Assembly (NCBI GenBank): GCA_024372625.1
Contig: CP099605.1
Location: 248,001-312,000, forward strand
Length of the DNA: 64,000 nt
Source of the DNA: Comamonadaceae bacterium OTU4NAUVB1
GTDB lineage: Bacteria > Pseudomonadota > Gammaproteobacteria > Burkholderiales > Burkholderiaceae_C
Direction: 5' to 3'
In this document: positions 1-10,664 of the stretch, piece by piece
How the letters are laid out: every line of letters begins with the position of its first letter
Position numbering within the stretch: position 1 is the first letter of the stretch
The notes under the pieces: model-generated
Told to the model about the DNA's origin: nothing
The model's database searches: none
The model's input: only the letters and a program-made list of their open reading frames with translations
Position numbers and translations under genes: made by a program

Positions 1-1583
<1,583 letters not shown>

Positions 1584-1587
<4 letters not shown>

Positions 1588-2390
1588 CGCACCACCAGCC
1601 CCTTCAACCCCGCATCGCCCACCGGCGCCGCCAGCTTCATCGCCTTCATCGTCCTGACCATCAGCCGCGCGATCATCAGGTTGCGGTGCGTCTTGCTGTC
1701 CGCCGGGATCACGTACCAGGGGGCGGCATCGGTGGAGGTGGCGTCGAGCGCCTTCTCGTAGGCGTCCTGGTAGGCGCTCCACTGCTTGCGCACGTCGAGG
1801 TCGCCCAGGCTGAACTTCCAGTTCTTGGCCGGGTCGTCGATGCGCGCCTGCAGGCGCTTCTTCTGCTCGTCCTTGCCGATGTGCAGCATGCACTTGAGCA
1901 CCGTCGTGCCGGTCTCCACGAGCAGGCGTTCGAAGTCGTTGATCTGGTCGTAGCGGCGCTTGAGTTCGGCCTTGCCGAGCGAGCCGTCGACCACGGGCAC
2001 CAGCACGTCCTCGTAGTGGCTGCGGTTCCACACGCCGATCTCGCCGGCACGCGGCACGACGGCATGGCAGCGCCACAGGAAGTCGTGCGCCTGCTCGTCG
2101 ATCGACGGCGCCTTGAACGCCGCCACCCGCACGCCCAGCGGCGAGGTGCGCGAGAACACCCAGCGCACGGTGCCGTCCTTGCCGCTGGTGTCGGTGCCCT
2201 GCAGCACCAGCAGCAGCTTGCGCCGGCCCTCGGCGTGCAGCAGGTTCTGCAGTTCGTCGAGTTCCTCCGCGAGTTCGTCGAGCCGTTCGCGCCGGTCGCG
2301 CTCGTCGCCCTTCATGAACGGCGTGTCGCCGGGATCGATGTCGCGCAGCCGGACCTTGCCGCCGATGCGGTATTTGGCGAAGCCTGTCAT
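1584..2390 (-). CDS. ppk2: Polyphosphate kinase 2 family protein
   Basis: Transfers phosphate between polyphosphate and nucleotides. The 268-residue product has a P-loop kinase fold: Walker [10 protein letters not shown] near residue 65, then the [12 protein letters not shown] segment that PPK2 enzymes use as lid/Walker B region near residue 125. From memory of the family, the HYEDVLV form resembles polyphosphate:AMP/ADP phosphotransferases more than the class with NRA in this place, so the nucleotide preference is an inference. The start ATG at 2390 is preceded by AGGA at good spacing; a longer open frame upstream shows no family similarity. It is the last gene of a minus-strand group with the flavin oxidoreductase and tesB, 82 bp after the former, and converges on uvrA with a 4-bp overlap (TTAA). 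Confidence 0.92.
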
Positions 2391-2472
2391 TCGGAGGCGT
2401 CCTTTCGAGACGGAAGAAGAGAAGCCGAGGAAGGCGAAGGCACGCCGGGCGTCGCGGCGTGCCGGGGCGGCA

Positions 2473-3591
2473 TCAGCGCGCTCCGATGCGGGCCGCGTCG
2501 CCGAACAGCGCCTTGGCCTCGCGCGGCTGCGAGCGCCAGTACTGCGGCGGCGCGGTGACCTGGGCGCCCAGCGCCATCGCGGCGCGCCACGGCCAGTGTG
2601 GCTCGAACAGCATGGCGCGGCCGAGCGCGACGGCGTCGGCCCGGCCCTCGGCGACGATGGCGTCGGCCTGCGCCGGCTCGGTGACCAGGCCGACCGCGAA
2701 GGTGGGCAGGCCCGGCGCCGCGGCCTTGATCCGCTCGGCCAGCGGCACCTGATAGCCCGGACCGACCGGGATCTGCTGCAGCGGCGACACCCCGCCCGAG
2801 GACACGTCGATGAAGGCGCAGCCACGTTCGGCCAGCGCCCGTGCGAACACGGCGCTCTGCTCGACGTCCCAGCCGCCCTCGACCCAGTCGGTGGCCGAGA
2901 TGCGCACGCCCACCGGCATGCGCGGCGGCACGGCCGCGCGCACCGCGTCGAAGACCGCCAGCGGAAAGCGCATGCGGTTCTCCAGCGAGCCGCCGTATCC
3001 GTCCTCGCGCCGGTTGGCGATCGGCGAGAGGAACTGGTGCAGCAGGTAGCCGTGCGCCGCGTGCAGCTCGATGGCGTCGAAGCCCAGGGCGTCGGCGCGC
3101 CGCGCGGCCTGCACGAAGGCGTCCGTCACGCGCTGCAGCCCGGCGGCGTCGAGCGCGACCGGCGCGGGCTCGCCCGGCGCGTGCGGCAGCGCCGACGGCG
3201 CCGAGGTGGTCCAGGCGCCCTCGTCGGCGCGCAGCGACTGCCCGCCGTCCCAGGGCACGTGGCTCGACGCCTTGCGCCCGGCATGGCCGAGCTGCACGGC
3301 GATGGGCATGCGCGAATGGCGTCGCACGGCCCGCAGCACGCGGGCGAAGGCGGCCTGGTTGGCGTCCGAGTACAGGCCGAGGTCCGCGGGCGTGATGCGG
3401 CCCTCCGGCTCGACGGCGGTGGCTTCGACGATGAGCAGCCCGGCGCCCGACGCGGCGAGCTGGCCGAGGTGCATCAGGTGCCAGTCGTCGGGGTTGCCGT
3501 CCTCGACGGCGTACTGGCACATCGGCGAGACGACGATGCGGTTGGCCAGCGTCAGCGGGCCGATGGAGAGGGGATCGAAGAGGTGTGTCAT
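2473..3591 (-). CDS. NADH:flavin oxidoreductase, Old Yellow Enzyme family (YqjM/NamA type)
   Basis: FMN-dependent ene-reductase that reduces activated C=C bonds with NAD(P)H; the physiological substrate is unknown. The product has 372 residues in a single TIM barrel. The N-terminus LTLANRIVVSPMCQYA carries the Cys typical of the YqjM subgroup, followed by HLMHLGQLA, the VQLGHAGRK strand and the active-site HAAHGYLLHQFLSP segment that binds FMN and the substrate anion; SLENRMRFPL is also characteristic. The start is placed at MTHLFDPLSIGPL because the family begins there; the open frame further upstream reads into tesB. It lies 10 bp after tesB, so the two are probably co-transcribed. It could be annotated as xenobiotic reductase or 2,4-dienoyl-CoA-reductase-like; the subgroup call is firm, the substrate is not. 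Confidence 0.9.
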   Translation of the reverse strand: MTHLFDPLSIGPLTLANRIVVSPMCQYAVEDGNPDDWHLMHLGQLAASGAGLLIVEATAVEPEGRITPADLGLYSDANQAAFARVLRAVRRHSRMPIAVQLGHAGRKASSHVPWDGGQSLRADEGAWTTSAPSALPHAPGEPAPVALDAAGLQRVTDAFVQAARRADALGFDAIELHAAHGYLLHQFLSPIANRREDGYGGSLENRMRFPLAVFDAVRAAVPPRMPVGVRISATDWVEGGWDVEQSAVFARALAERGCAFIDVSSGGVSPLQQIPVGPGYQVPLAERIKAAAPGLPTFAVGLVTEPAQADAIVAEGRADAVALGRAMLFEPHWPWRAAMALGAQVTAPPQYWRSQPREAKALFGDAARIGAR

Positions 3592-3601
3592 GGGTTGGGG
3601 T

Positions 3602-4543
3602 TCAAGGGCGGACGCGGACCATGCCTTCCTGCGCCATCGAGGCGACCAGCCGGCCGTCGCGGGTGAACACGCTGCCCCGGCTGAGGCCGCGCCCGCCACC
3701 GGCGCTCGGCGAGTCCATCACGTAGAGCAGCCAGTCGTCGAGGCGGAAGTCGCGATGGAACCACATGGCGTGGTCCAGGCTCGCGAGGCGCAGGCGCGGC
3801 TGGGCGTAGCTCAGGCCGTGTGGAAGCAGCGCCGCGCTGAGCAGGCCGTGGTCGGAGGCGTAGGCGAGCAGCGCGCGGTGCAGCACCGGGTCGTCGGGCA
3901 GCGGCGCGACGGCGCGCATCCAGACCGAGCGCTCGGGCGCGCGCGCCACGGGCGCGAGCAGGTCGTCGTCCTCGACGCTGCGGAACTCCAGGCCGTGCGG
4001 GCGCAGCGCCTTCACGCGCAGGCGCTCGGGCATGCGGTCGGCGAAGTCGAAGCGACGCTCGAGATCACTGCGCAGGGCCTCGGGTCCCGGCCGCGCGGGC
4101 ATGGCCGACTGGTGTTCGACGCCGTCGTCCACGGTCTGGAACGAGGCCGACATCTCGAAGATCACGCGCTCCTGCTGGCGCGCGACGACGTGCCGCGTCG
4201 TGAAGCTGCGGCCGTCGCGCACGCGGTCGACCGCGTAGTCGATGGGCGCATGCTCTCCGGGCAGCAGGAAATAGGCGTGCATCGAATGCACCGGGCGCTC
4301 GGGGCCGACCGTCAGGCTGGCCGCCATCAGCGCCTGGCCGAGCACCTGCCCGCCGAAGACGGCGGGCGTGCCGATGTTGTGGCTCTGCGCGCGGAAGCGG
4401 TCTTCGCCCAGCGGCTGCAGGCGCATCAGCGAGACCAGGCGCTCGACGAGGGCGGCCGGCGCGGGCGCCGCCGGGGCGGCATCGGCGGGATCGTCCGGTG
4501 CGTGGGAGGGCGCGAAGGGGCCGGCGGGAGGGGAGTCGTTCAT
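3602..4543 (-). CDS. tesB: Acyl-CoA thioesterase II
   Basis: Hydrolyses medium and long acyl-CoA to free acid and CoA. The 313-residue protein is a double hotdog fold. The first half contains HNIGTPAVFGGQVLGQAL and HAYFLLPGE. The second contains SLDHAMWFHR, whose Asp matches the catalytic Asp of E. coli TesB, and DSPSAGGGRG and MAQEGMVR, which supply the Ser/Thr and Gln of the triad. A Pro/Ala-rich N-terminal stretch of about 35 residues precedes the fold and is longer than usual. I chose ATG 4543; an ATG at 4573 lies inside a likely -10 element (TATGGTC, 4569-4574), which argues against it. First gene of the tesB-flavin oxidoreductase-ppk2 group, divergent from mnmA. Confidence 0.92.
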   Translation of the reverse strand: MNDSPPAGPFAPSHAPDDPADAAPAAPAPAALVERLVSLMRLQPLGEDRFRAQSHNIGTPAVFGGQVLGQALMAASLTVGPERPVHSMHAYFLLPGEHAPIDYAVDRVRDGRSFTTRHVVARQQERVIFEMSASFQTVDDGVEHQSAMPARPGPEALRSDLERRFDFADRMPERLRVKALRPHGLEFRSVEDDDLLAPVARAPERSVWMRAVAPLPDDPVLHRALLAYASDHGLLSAALLPHGLSYAQPRLRLASLDHAMWFHRDFRLDDWLLYVMDSPSAGGGRGLSRGSVFTRDGRLVASMAQEGMVRVRP

Positions 4544-4713
4544 CGGGCGGCGGGAAGAGTCTGCGGCGACCATAGCAAAGACGCGGGAACGCCGCTGTCC
4601 CGGCCGCGCATCGCCCGTCGTGCCGGTCCGCCTCGACCGGCGCCGGGGGCCACGGCCGCGCGGATGCCCGGCGCCGCGCGCCGGCGTTCCCGGGCGGGGA
4701 GAATCCAGGTCCT

Positions 4714-5877
4714 ATGGAAAAGCAGCGCATCGTGGTGGGCCTGAGCGGCGGCGTCGATTCCGCCGTCACGGCGCACCTTCTCAAGCAGCAGGGCCACGAG
4801 GTGGTCGGCATCTTCATGAAGAACTGGGAGGACGACGACGACAGCGAATACTGCGCGTCGAACGTCGATTTCATCGACGCGGCGGCGGTCGCCGACGTGC
4901 TGGGCATCGAGATCGAGCACGTCAACTTCGCGGCCGACTACAAGGACCGCGTGTTCGCCGAGTTCCTGCGCGAGTACCAGGCCGGCCGCACGCCCAACCC
5001 GGACGTGCTGTGCAACGCCGAGATCAAGTTCAAGGCCTTCCTCGACCATGCGATGCGCCTGGGCGCCGGCAGGATCGCCACCGGTCACTACGCCCGGGTG
5101 CGCTTCGACGCCGCGACCCAGCGCCATCAGCTGCTCAAGGGCCTCGACCCGGCCAAGGACCAGAGCTATTTCCTGCACCGCCTGAACCAGGCGCAACTCG
5201 CCAAGACGCTGTTCCCGGTGGGCGAACTCAGGAAGACCGAGGTGCGCCGCATCGCCGACGAGATCGGCCTGCCCAACGCCAGGAAGAAGGATTCGACCGG
5301 CATCTGCTTCATCGGGGAGCGACCGTTCCGCGAATTCCTCAACCGCTACATCGCCAAGGCGCCGGGGCCGATCAAGGACGAGCGTGGCCGCACCCTGGGC
5401 GAGCATCAGGGCCTGAGCTTCTACACGCTGGGCCAGCGCCAGGGCCTGGGCATCGGCGGCGTGAAGGCGCGCGGCGCCGAACTCAAGGCCGTCGAGGCGC
5501 AGGGCCTGCGTGGCGTGGGCTCGCACGCGCCCTGGTTCGTGGCGCGCAAGGACATCGCGCGCAACACGCTGTGGGTGGTGCAGGGCCATGACCATCCCTG
5601 GCTGCTTTCCGGCACGCTGACGGCCGACGACGCGAGCTGGGTCGCCGGCGCGCCACCGGCGCCGGGGGCGTATGCCGCCAAGTCGCGCTATCGGCAGACG
5701 GACGCGGCCTGCCGCCTGCATGCCGGCGGCGGCGAGGACGCCGCGCGGGCGTTCCGGCTCGATTTCGACGATGCGCAGTGGGCCGTCACGCCGGGCCAGT
5801 CGGCGGTGGTGTACGACGGCGACGTGTGCCTGGGCGGCGGCGTGATCTCCGCGGCGGTGCCGTCCGACGAAGGCTGA
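4714..5877 (+). CDS. mnmA: tRNA-specific 2-thiouridylase MnmA
   Basis: Adenylates and thiolates U34 of tRNA Lys, Glu and Gln (s2U), receiving sulfur from the Tus relay. The 387 residues include the PP-loop SGGVDS at 11-16, the catalytic Cys100 in [13 protein letters not shown], and the second catalytic Cys198 in [21 protein letters not shown] and DQSYFL are also conserved, and the C-terminal beta-barrel carries [10 protein letters not shown]. Length is normal. The start ATG 4714 lacks a clear Shine-Dalgarno; a GAGAATCC element sits at 4699-4706. It converges on a Nudix gene 40 bp downstream, the same partner (nudJ) that neighbours mnmA in E. coli. Expected cytoplasmic and constitutive. Confidence 0.97.
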   Translation: MEKQRIVVGLSGGVDSAVTAHLLKQQGHEVVGIFMKNWEDDDDSEYCASNVDFIDAAAVADVLGIEIEHVNFAADYKDRVFAEFLREYQAGRTPNPDVLCNAEIKFKAFLDHAMRLGAGRIATGHYARVRFDAATQRHQLLKGLDPAKDQSYFLHRLNQAQLAKTLFPVGELRKTEVRRIADEIGLPNARKKDSTGICFIGERPFREFLNRYIAKAPGPIKDERGRTLGEHQGLSFYTLGQRQGLGIGGVKARGAELKAVEAQGLRGVGSHAPWFVARKDIARNTLWVVQGHDHPWLLSGTLTADDASWVAGAPPAPGAYAAKSRYRQTDAACRLHAGGGEDAARAFRLDFDDAQWAVTPGQSAVVYDGDVCLGGGVISAAVPSDEG

Positions 5878-5917
5878 GCCCCGTCGAGGGACGTCCGGCG
5901 CGCCGGGGACGGTGGTC

Positions 5918-6439
5918 TCAGGCAGCCGCGTCCGGTGGCGTGAGGACCGAGATGTCGGTGTGGACGAGTTCGAGCGGATGGCGCTGTCCCGCGAGGTAAT
6001 CCTCCACGCACCGCAACAGCAGGGGGCTGCGATGGCGCTCGACGCTGGCGCGCAGCTCGTCGATGTCCATCCACAGCGTGCGCACGATGCCCTCGTCGAG
6101 CGCACGGTCGGGCTCGAAGGCCCCGAGCGTGCCGGCGAAGGCGAAACGCAGGTAGGTGATGTCGGTCTCGCCGTCGGACCCGGGCTGTGCCGCCGGCCGC
6201 TGGAAGCGTGCCAGGTACACCCCCACCAGCGCGGTCGGCGTGAAGTGGTGCGCGGTCTCTTCCAGCGCTTCGCGGGCGCATCCCTCGGCGGGCGACTCGC
6301 CGGGATCGAGGTGGCCGGCGGGCGTGTTGAGCTTCAGTCCACCCGAGGTGTGCTCCTCGACCAGCAGGAAGCGGCCATCGCGTTCGATCACCGCCGCCAC
6401 GGTGACATTGGGTTTCCAGCGGGAACGTGATGCGGTCAT
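5918..6439 (-). CDS. Nudix hydrolase, NudJ-like
   Basis: Predicted pyrophosphohydrolase of 173 residues. The Nudix box is intact: GHLDPGESPAEGCAREALEE with the Glu residues that bind Mg. The N-terminus, KPNVTVAAVIERDGRFLLVEE, is the usual first strand, and LNTPAGHLDPGE is the NudJ-type context. In E. coli NudJ acts on thiamine pyrophosphates and nucleoside triphosphates and its gene is next to mnmA; here it converges on mnmA, so orthology is likely but the substrate is inferred. The start is ATG 6439. A TACAGTC element at 6490-6495 on this strand could be its -10 box, giving a leader near 45 nt. No distinct signs of transfer. Confidence 0.88.
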   Translation of the reverse strand: MTASRSRWKPNVTVAAVIERDGRFLLVEEHTSGGLKLNTPAGHLDPGESPAEGCAREALEETAHHFTPTALVGVYLARFQRPAAQPGSDGETDITYLRFAFAGTLGAFEPDRALDEGIVRTLWMDIDELRASVERHRSPLLLRCVEDYLAGQRHPLELVHTDISVLTPPDAAA

Positions 6440-6533
6440 GGGGCGATGCTCTTGTGGGAACGCCCGGCGCGAAGGCCGAGCGGGCTTCGACTGTAGCGCC
6501 GGGACGATGCCCGGACGCCGGCCGCGTGGCGGC

Positions 6534-7280
6534 TCAGGCCGCCGGTGTGGAGGCGGCGCCCGGACTCGTCGCGAAACGCGTGTTCACGAAGTCCTCGGCA
6601 TCGACCGCTTCCAGGCGGTAGCCCATGCCATAGATGGCCGACAGCAGGAAGCCGTGCGACGGACGCAGGTCGAGCTTGGTGCGAAGCCGCGAGACGTGGG
6701 TGTCGAGCGAGCGCGAGGGCGTGTCGTCGCTGACGCCCCAGATCGCCTCGCGCAGGTGCTCGCGCGAGAGCAGGCGGCCCATGTTCTGGAACAGGAACAG
6801 CGCCAGCTCGTACTCCCGGTGCTTGAGTTCGGCCTGCACGCCGTTGACCTTGAGCATGCGCCGCTGGGGCAGGAAGTGATAGGGGCCGAAAGCCAGTTCG
6901 GTGTCCTGCCGGGCCGGGTAGGCCCGTCGCAGCAGGGCGTGCACGCGCGCTTCGAGTTCGGCGGTGCGGATCGGCTTGAGCATGAAATCGTCGGCACCGG
7001 CCGCGAGTCCCTCGACCATGTCGGCTTCCTCGTGGCGGTCGGTCACGAACAGGATCGGAAGGCGGTTGTTGAAGTCTTCCCGGATGCGCCTGACGACGGC
7101 GGGACCGGGCATGTCGGGCAGCGACCAGCCCAGGATCAGCAGGTCGAAGCTCTGGTGACGCAGGTCGTGCAGCAAGGGCTTGGCGAAGCCGTAGCCATGG
7201 CACTCGTGACCCATCCGCGCCATCGTCATGCGTATCAGGTCGCGCTGGCTGGACTCGTCGTCTAGCGCTGCAATTCGCAT
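6534..7280 (-). CDS. OmpR/PhoB-family response regulator with a degenerate receiver
   Basis: DNA-binding regulator of 248 residues: receiver domain (1-115), then a winged helix (about 140-230) with ELKHREYELALFLFQNMGRLLSREHL and DTHVSRLRTKL. The acidic pocket (Asp7, Asp8), the switch Thr80 and Lys102 are present. The phospho-acceptor position, in the strand DLLILGWSLPDMPG, is Gly51 (codon GGC) where PhoB has Asp in DLILLDWMLP. It therefore cannot be phosphorylated in the normal way and probably acts independently of phosphate or through another signal. No histidine kinase gene is adjacent. The start ATG 7280 follows GACAGGAA, a good ribosome binding site; the frame stays open further upstream through AT-rich DNA that looks like promoter. 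Target genes are unknown; transhydrogenase genes diverge from it. Confidence 0.9.
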   Translation of the reverse strand: MRIAALDDESSQRDLIRMTMARMGHECHGYGFAKPLLHDLRHQSFDLLILGWSLPDMPGPAVVRRIREDFNNRLPILFVTDRHEEADMVEGLAAGADDFMLKPIRTAELEARVHALLRRAYPARQDTELAFGPYHFLPQRRMLKVNGVQAELKHREYELALFLFQNMGRLLSREHLREAIWGVSDDTPSRSLDTHVSRLRTKLDLRPSHGFLLSAIYGMGYRLEAVDAEDFVNTRFATSPGAASTPAA

Positions 7281-7615
7281 TTCCTGTCCCTTCGTCGCTG
7301 GCTCGCCATCCCGAACACGGGAATTAATGAAAACCATAGTACTAGTTTTAAATGTTAACCCGAGCGATCCCCCGGATGCAAATGAACGGCGGCCGGCGCG
7401 CTGGCGCGAAGGAAAAGGCCGGTGCATCGCGGTGCCGGCGCGCCTGCGGAGGCGGATTGAAACCCAATCCGCGACGGCTCACGCCGCGCGGGTGACACTT
7501 GTTTTCATTTGTAGGACGCTTCTTTGCCCAGCGCTAACCCCATGCGAGACGCGGAAGGGTTCGAGTAAGCTCATTTGAAGAAAAAGGGCACCGGCGCTGC
7601 CCGAGGAGATGGCTC
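7281..7615. promoter_or_regulatory. Divergent intergenic region between the response regulator and pntAA
   Basis: No gene is visible in these 335 bp. An unusually AT-rich patch at 7320-7360 lies upstream of the regulator gene and includes TACTAT on the minus strand (7336-7341), a possible -10. A perfect inverted repeat with arms GCGGATTG and CAATCCGC and a 5-nt centre lies at 7452-7472. TAAGCTC at 7566-7572 is a plausible -10 for pntAA. No clear -35 accompanies either. Confidence 0.45.
7452..7472. repeat. Perfect 8-bp inverted repeat
   Basis: Arms GCGGATTG (7452-7459) and CAATCCGC (7465-7472) with a 5-nt centre. It sits between divergent promoters and lacks a T tract on either side, so an operator is more likely than a terminator; function is inferred. 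Confidence 0.5.
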
Positions 7616-8746
7616 ATGCAGATAGGCGTACCTGCCGAGACGGCAGCGGGCGAGACCCGGGTGGCGGTGACGCCGGAGACGGCGAAGAAGCTGGTGGCGC
7701 AGGGCCACGCGGTGCGGGTGGCCTCGGGCGCGGGCGTGGCCGCGAGCGTGCCCGATGCGGCCTACGAGGCCGTGAGGGCGACGCTCACGGACGCGGCGGG
7801 CGCCTTCGGGGCCGAGGTGGTGCTGAAGGTGCGGCCCCCCTCGGGCGCGGAGCTGGGACTGATGCGGCGCGGCGCGGTGCTCGTGGGCATGCTCGAGCCG
7901 TTCGACGCACCCGGGCTGGCGCGCCTGGCCGAGGCGGGGGTGAGCGCCTTCGCGCTGGAGGCGGCGCCGCGCACGACGCGCGCGCAGAGCATGGACGTGC
8001 TGTCCTCGCAGGCCAACATCGCCGGCTACAAGGCCGTGATGATCGCGGCCGACCGCTACCAGCGCTTCTTCCCGATGCTCATGACGGCCGCGGGCACGGT
8101 CAAGGCCGCCCGGGTGGTGGTCCTGGGGGTGGGGGTGGCGGGGCTGCAGGCCATCGCCACGGCCAAGCGCCTGGGCGCGGTGATCGAGGCGTCGGACGTG
8201 CGCCCGAGCGTGAAGGAGCAGGTCGAGTCGCTCGGCGGCAGGTTCATCGAGGTGGCCTACGACACGCCCGAGGAAAAGGAAGCGGCCGTCGGCGTGGGCG
8301 GCTATGCCAAGCCGATGCCCCCGAGCTGGCTCGCGCGTCAGCAGGTGGAGGTCGCCAAGCGCGTGGCGGCGGCCGACATCGTCATCGCCACTGCGCTCAT
8401 CCCCGGGCGGGCGGCACCGACGCTCGTCACCGAGGCGATGGTCAAGTCGATGAAGCCCGGCTCGGTGATCGTCGACATCGCCGCGGGCAAGGGCCCTGGC
8501 GGCGTGGGCGGCAACTGTCCGCTGTCCGAAGCCGACCGCACGGTGGTCAGGCACGGCGTGACGATCGTGGGAGAGACCAACCTGGCGGCGTTGGTGGCGG
8601 CCGACGCTTCGGCGCTGTACGCGCGCAACGTGCTCGACTTCCTCAAGCTGATCCTGGGCAAGGACGGGGGTGTCGTGATCGACCTGGAGGACGACATCGT
8701 CGCGGCCTGCCGCGTGGCGCAGGACGGCCAGGTCACCCGCAAGTAG
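7616..8746 (+). CDS. pntAA: NAD(P) transhydrogenase subunit alpha part 1
   Basis: Soluble NAD(H)-binding domain I of the proton-translocating transhydrogenase, which uses the proton gradient to drive NADH + NADP+ to NAD+ + NADPH. The 376 residues start with the family N-terminus GVPAETAAGETRVAVTPETAKKLV. They include the Rossmann motif VVVLGVGVAGLQAIATAKRLGA near 165-186 and the mobile-loop/NAD-site region around residues 220-235. GAGGAG lies 9 nt before ATG 7616. First gene of pntAA-pntAB-pntB; the split alpha subunit is the three-gene arrangement common in many alpha- and betaproteobacteria. The ligase gene that follows is probably in the same transcript. A -10-like TAAGCTC lies about 45 nt upstream. 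Confidence 0.96.
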   Translation: MQIGVPAETAAGETRVAVTPETAKKLVAQGHAVRVASGAGVAASVPDAAYEAVRATLTDAAGAFGAEVVLKVRPPSGAELGLMRRGAVLVGMLEPFDAPGLARLAEAGVSAFALEAAPRTTRAQSMDVLSSQANIAGYKAVMIAADRYQRFFPMLMTAAGTVKAARVVVLGVGVAGLQAIATAKRLGAVIEASDVRPSVKEQVESLGGRFIEVAYDTPEEKEAAVGVGGYAKPMPPSWLARQQVEVAKRVAAADIVIATALIPGRAAPTLVTEAMVKSMKPGSVIVDIAAGKGPGGVGGNCPLSEADRTVVRHGVTIVGETNLAALVAADASALYARNVLDFLKLILGKDGGVVIDLEDDIVAACRVAQDGQVTRK

Positions 8747-8785
8747 AACGACACCGCGACAACGCACAACGAGGAGCGAAGCGCC

Positions 8786-9127
8786 ATGGACCCCGTATCC
8801 CCCACCGTCATCAACCTGATCATCTTCGTGCTGGCCATCTACGTGGGCTACCACGTGGTGTGGACGGTCACCCCGGCGCTGCACACGCCGCTCATGGCGG
8901 TGACCAACGCCATCTCGGCCATCGTCATCGTGGGGGCCATGCTGGCCGCGGCGCTGACGGTCACGCCGCTGGGCAAGACCATGGGCGTGCTGGCCGTGGC
9001 GCTGGCGGCGGTCAACGTCTTCGGCGGCTTCCTGGTCACGCGCCGGATGCTGGCGATGTTCAGGAAGAAGGAGCGCAAGGCGCCCGCCGCAGCCGCTGCC
9101 GCCGGCGCGAAGGGAGACGCCTCGTGA
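8786..9127 (+). CDS. pntAB: NAD(P) transhydrogenase subunit alpha part 2
   Basis: Membrane part of the alpha subunit (113 residues). Three hydrophobic segments are visible near residues 5-28, 38-58 and 62-85, with the conserved [19 protein letters not shown] stretch that contributes to the proton channel of domain II. The C-terminal tail is a Lys/Ala-rich low-complexity extension after FRKKERK. It follows pntAA by 39 bp with GAGGAG upstream of ATG 8786. Its stop overlaps the pntB GTG start in GTGA, consistent with translational coupling within the complex. Confidence 0.95.
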   Translation: MDPVSPTVINLIIFVLAIYVGYHVVWTVTPALHTPLMAVTNAISAIVIVGAMLAAALTVTPLGKTMGVLAVALAAVNVFGGFLVTRRMLAMFRKKERKAPAAAAAAGAKGDAS

Positions 9128-10629
9128 GCATGAACGTCGTCACGCTGCTCTACCTGGTGGCCAGCGTGTGCTTCATCCAGGCCTTGAAGGGCCTGTCGCA
9201 TCCCACCACCTCCATCCGCGGCAACCTCTTCGGCATGAGCGGCATGGCCATCGCGGTGGCCACCACCGTCGCGCTCATCCACGGCCAGGCCGCGATGCTC
9301 GGGGTGGGCTTCGCCAGCGGCATCGCCTGGGTGCTCGCCGCGCTGGTGATCGGCGGCGGCGCGGGAGCCTTCATGGCCCACAAGGTCGAGATGACCAAGA
9401 TGCCCGAGCTGGTGGCGTTCATGCACAGCATGATCGGTCTGGCGGCGGTGTTCATCGGGGTGGCGGCGGTGGCCGAGCCCTGGGCCTTCGGCATCACGCC
9501 GCCGCCGGTGGCGGCGGTGGCGGCCACGGCCACCACCACCGGCGCGGTGCTGGTGGACGGCGTGCTGCGCTACGCCATCCCCCACGGCAACCGCCTGGAG
9601 CTGTTCCTGGGCGCGGCCATCGGCGCGATCACCTTCAGCGGCTCGGTCATCGCCTTCGGCAAGCTCTCGGGCAAGTACCGCTTCCGCCTGTTCCAGGGCG
9701 CCCCCGTGGCCTTCAAGGGCCAGCACCTGCTCAACCTCGCGCTCGGGCTGCTGACGGTGGCGCTGGGCCTGGTCTTCGTGGCCACGGAACGCTGGGACGC
9801 GTTCTTCGCGATGCTCGCCCTGGCCTTCGTGATGGGGGTGCTCATCATCATCCCGATCGGCGGGGCGGACATGCCGGTGGTGGTCTCGATGCTCAACAGC
9901 TACTCGGGCTGGGCGGCCGCGGGCATCGGCTTCTCCCTGAACAACGCCATGCTGATCGTGGCGGGCTCGCTGGTGGGCAGCTCCGGGGCGATCCTCTCCT
10001 ACATCATGTGCAAGGCGATGAACCGCAGCTTCTTCAACGTCATCCTGGGGGGCTTCGGGGGCGAGGCGGTGACTGCCACGGCCGGTGGCGCGGCGGCGGT
10101 GCAGCGCCCGGTCAAGAGCGGCAGCGCCGACGACGCGGCCTTCGTGCTGGCCAACGCCGAGACGGTGGTGATCGTGCCGGGCTACGGGCTGGCCGTGGCG
10201 CGCGCGCAGCACGCGGTCAAGGAGCTCGCGGCCAAGCTCACCGACAAGGGCATCACCGTGAAGTACGCCATCCATCCGGTGGCCGGGCGCATGCCCGGGC
10301 ACATGAACGTGCTGCTGGCCGAGGCCGAGGTGCCCTACGACCAGGTCTTCGAGATGGAGGACATCAACGGCGAGTTCGGCCAGGCCGACGTGGCCATCAT
10401 CCTGGGCGCCAACGACGTGGTCAACCCGGCCGCGCACACCAAGGGCAGCGCCATCTACGGCATGCCCATCCTGGAGGCCTACAAGGCCAAGACCGTCATT
10501 GTTAACAAACGCTCGATGGCCGCGGGCTATGCCGGCCTGGACAATGAGCTCTTCTACATGGACAAGACCCTCATGGTCTTCGGCGATGCCAAGAAGGTCG
10601 TCGAGGACATGACCAAGGCCATCGAGTGA
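9124..10629 (+). CDS. pntB: NAD(P) transhydrogenase subunit beta
   Basis: Beta subunit with membrane domain II and NADP(H)-binding domain III (501 residues from GTG 9124; ATG 9130 would remove two). The start [21 protein letters not shown] matches the family and the GTGA overlap with pntAB. Many transmembrane segments run to about residue 270. The C-terminal domain carries [17 protein letters not shown], the [18 protein letters not shown] loop, [10 protein letters not shown] and [18 protein letters not shown], all NADP-site segments. The gene ends with a stop 35 bp before the chosen ATG of the fadD-type gene. Complete and normal in length. Confidence 0.97.
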   Translation: MSMNVVTLLYLVASVCFIQALKGLSHPTTSIRGNLFGMSGMAIAVATTVALIHGQAAMLGVGFASGIAWVLAALVIGGGAGAFMAHKVEMTKMPELVAFMHSMIGLAAVFIGVAAVAEPWAFGITPPPVAAVAATATTTGAVLVDGVLRYAIPHGNRLELFLGAAIGAITFSGSVIAFGKLSGKYRFRLFQGAPVAFKGQHLLNLALGLLTVALGLVFVATERWDAFFAMLALAFVMGVLIIIPIGGADMPVVVSMLNSYSGWAAAGIGFSLNNAMLIVAGSLVGSSGAILSYIMCKAMNRSFFNVILGGFGGEAVTATAGGAAAVQRPVKSGSADDAAFVLANAETVVIVPGYGLAVARAQHAVKELAAKLTDKGITVKYAIHPVAGRMPGHMNVLLAEAEVPYDQVFEMEDINGEFGQADVAIILGANDVVNPAAHTKGSAIYGMPILEAYKAKTVIVNKRSMAAGYAGLDNELFYMDKTLMVFGDAKKVVEDMTKAIE

Positions 10630-10664
10630 AGCACGACACGCCCAGGAACCCAGCCCCCAACGCC

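Noticed and set aside
4544..4573. Longer tesB start at ATG 4573
   Set aside because: It lies in a TATGGTC element that looks like the promoter, and the added residues are not in the family.
5878..5917. CCGGCGCGCCGG palindrome between mnmA and the Nudix gene as a terminator
   Set aside because: The extended stem has mismatches and there is no T tract; too weak to call.
7609..9123. Open frame running in front of pntB through pntAA and pntAB
   Set aside because: pntAA and pntAB are clear in other frames; only the part from 9124 is real coding sequence.
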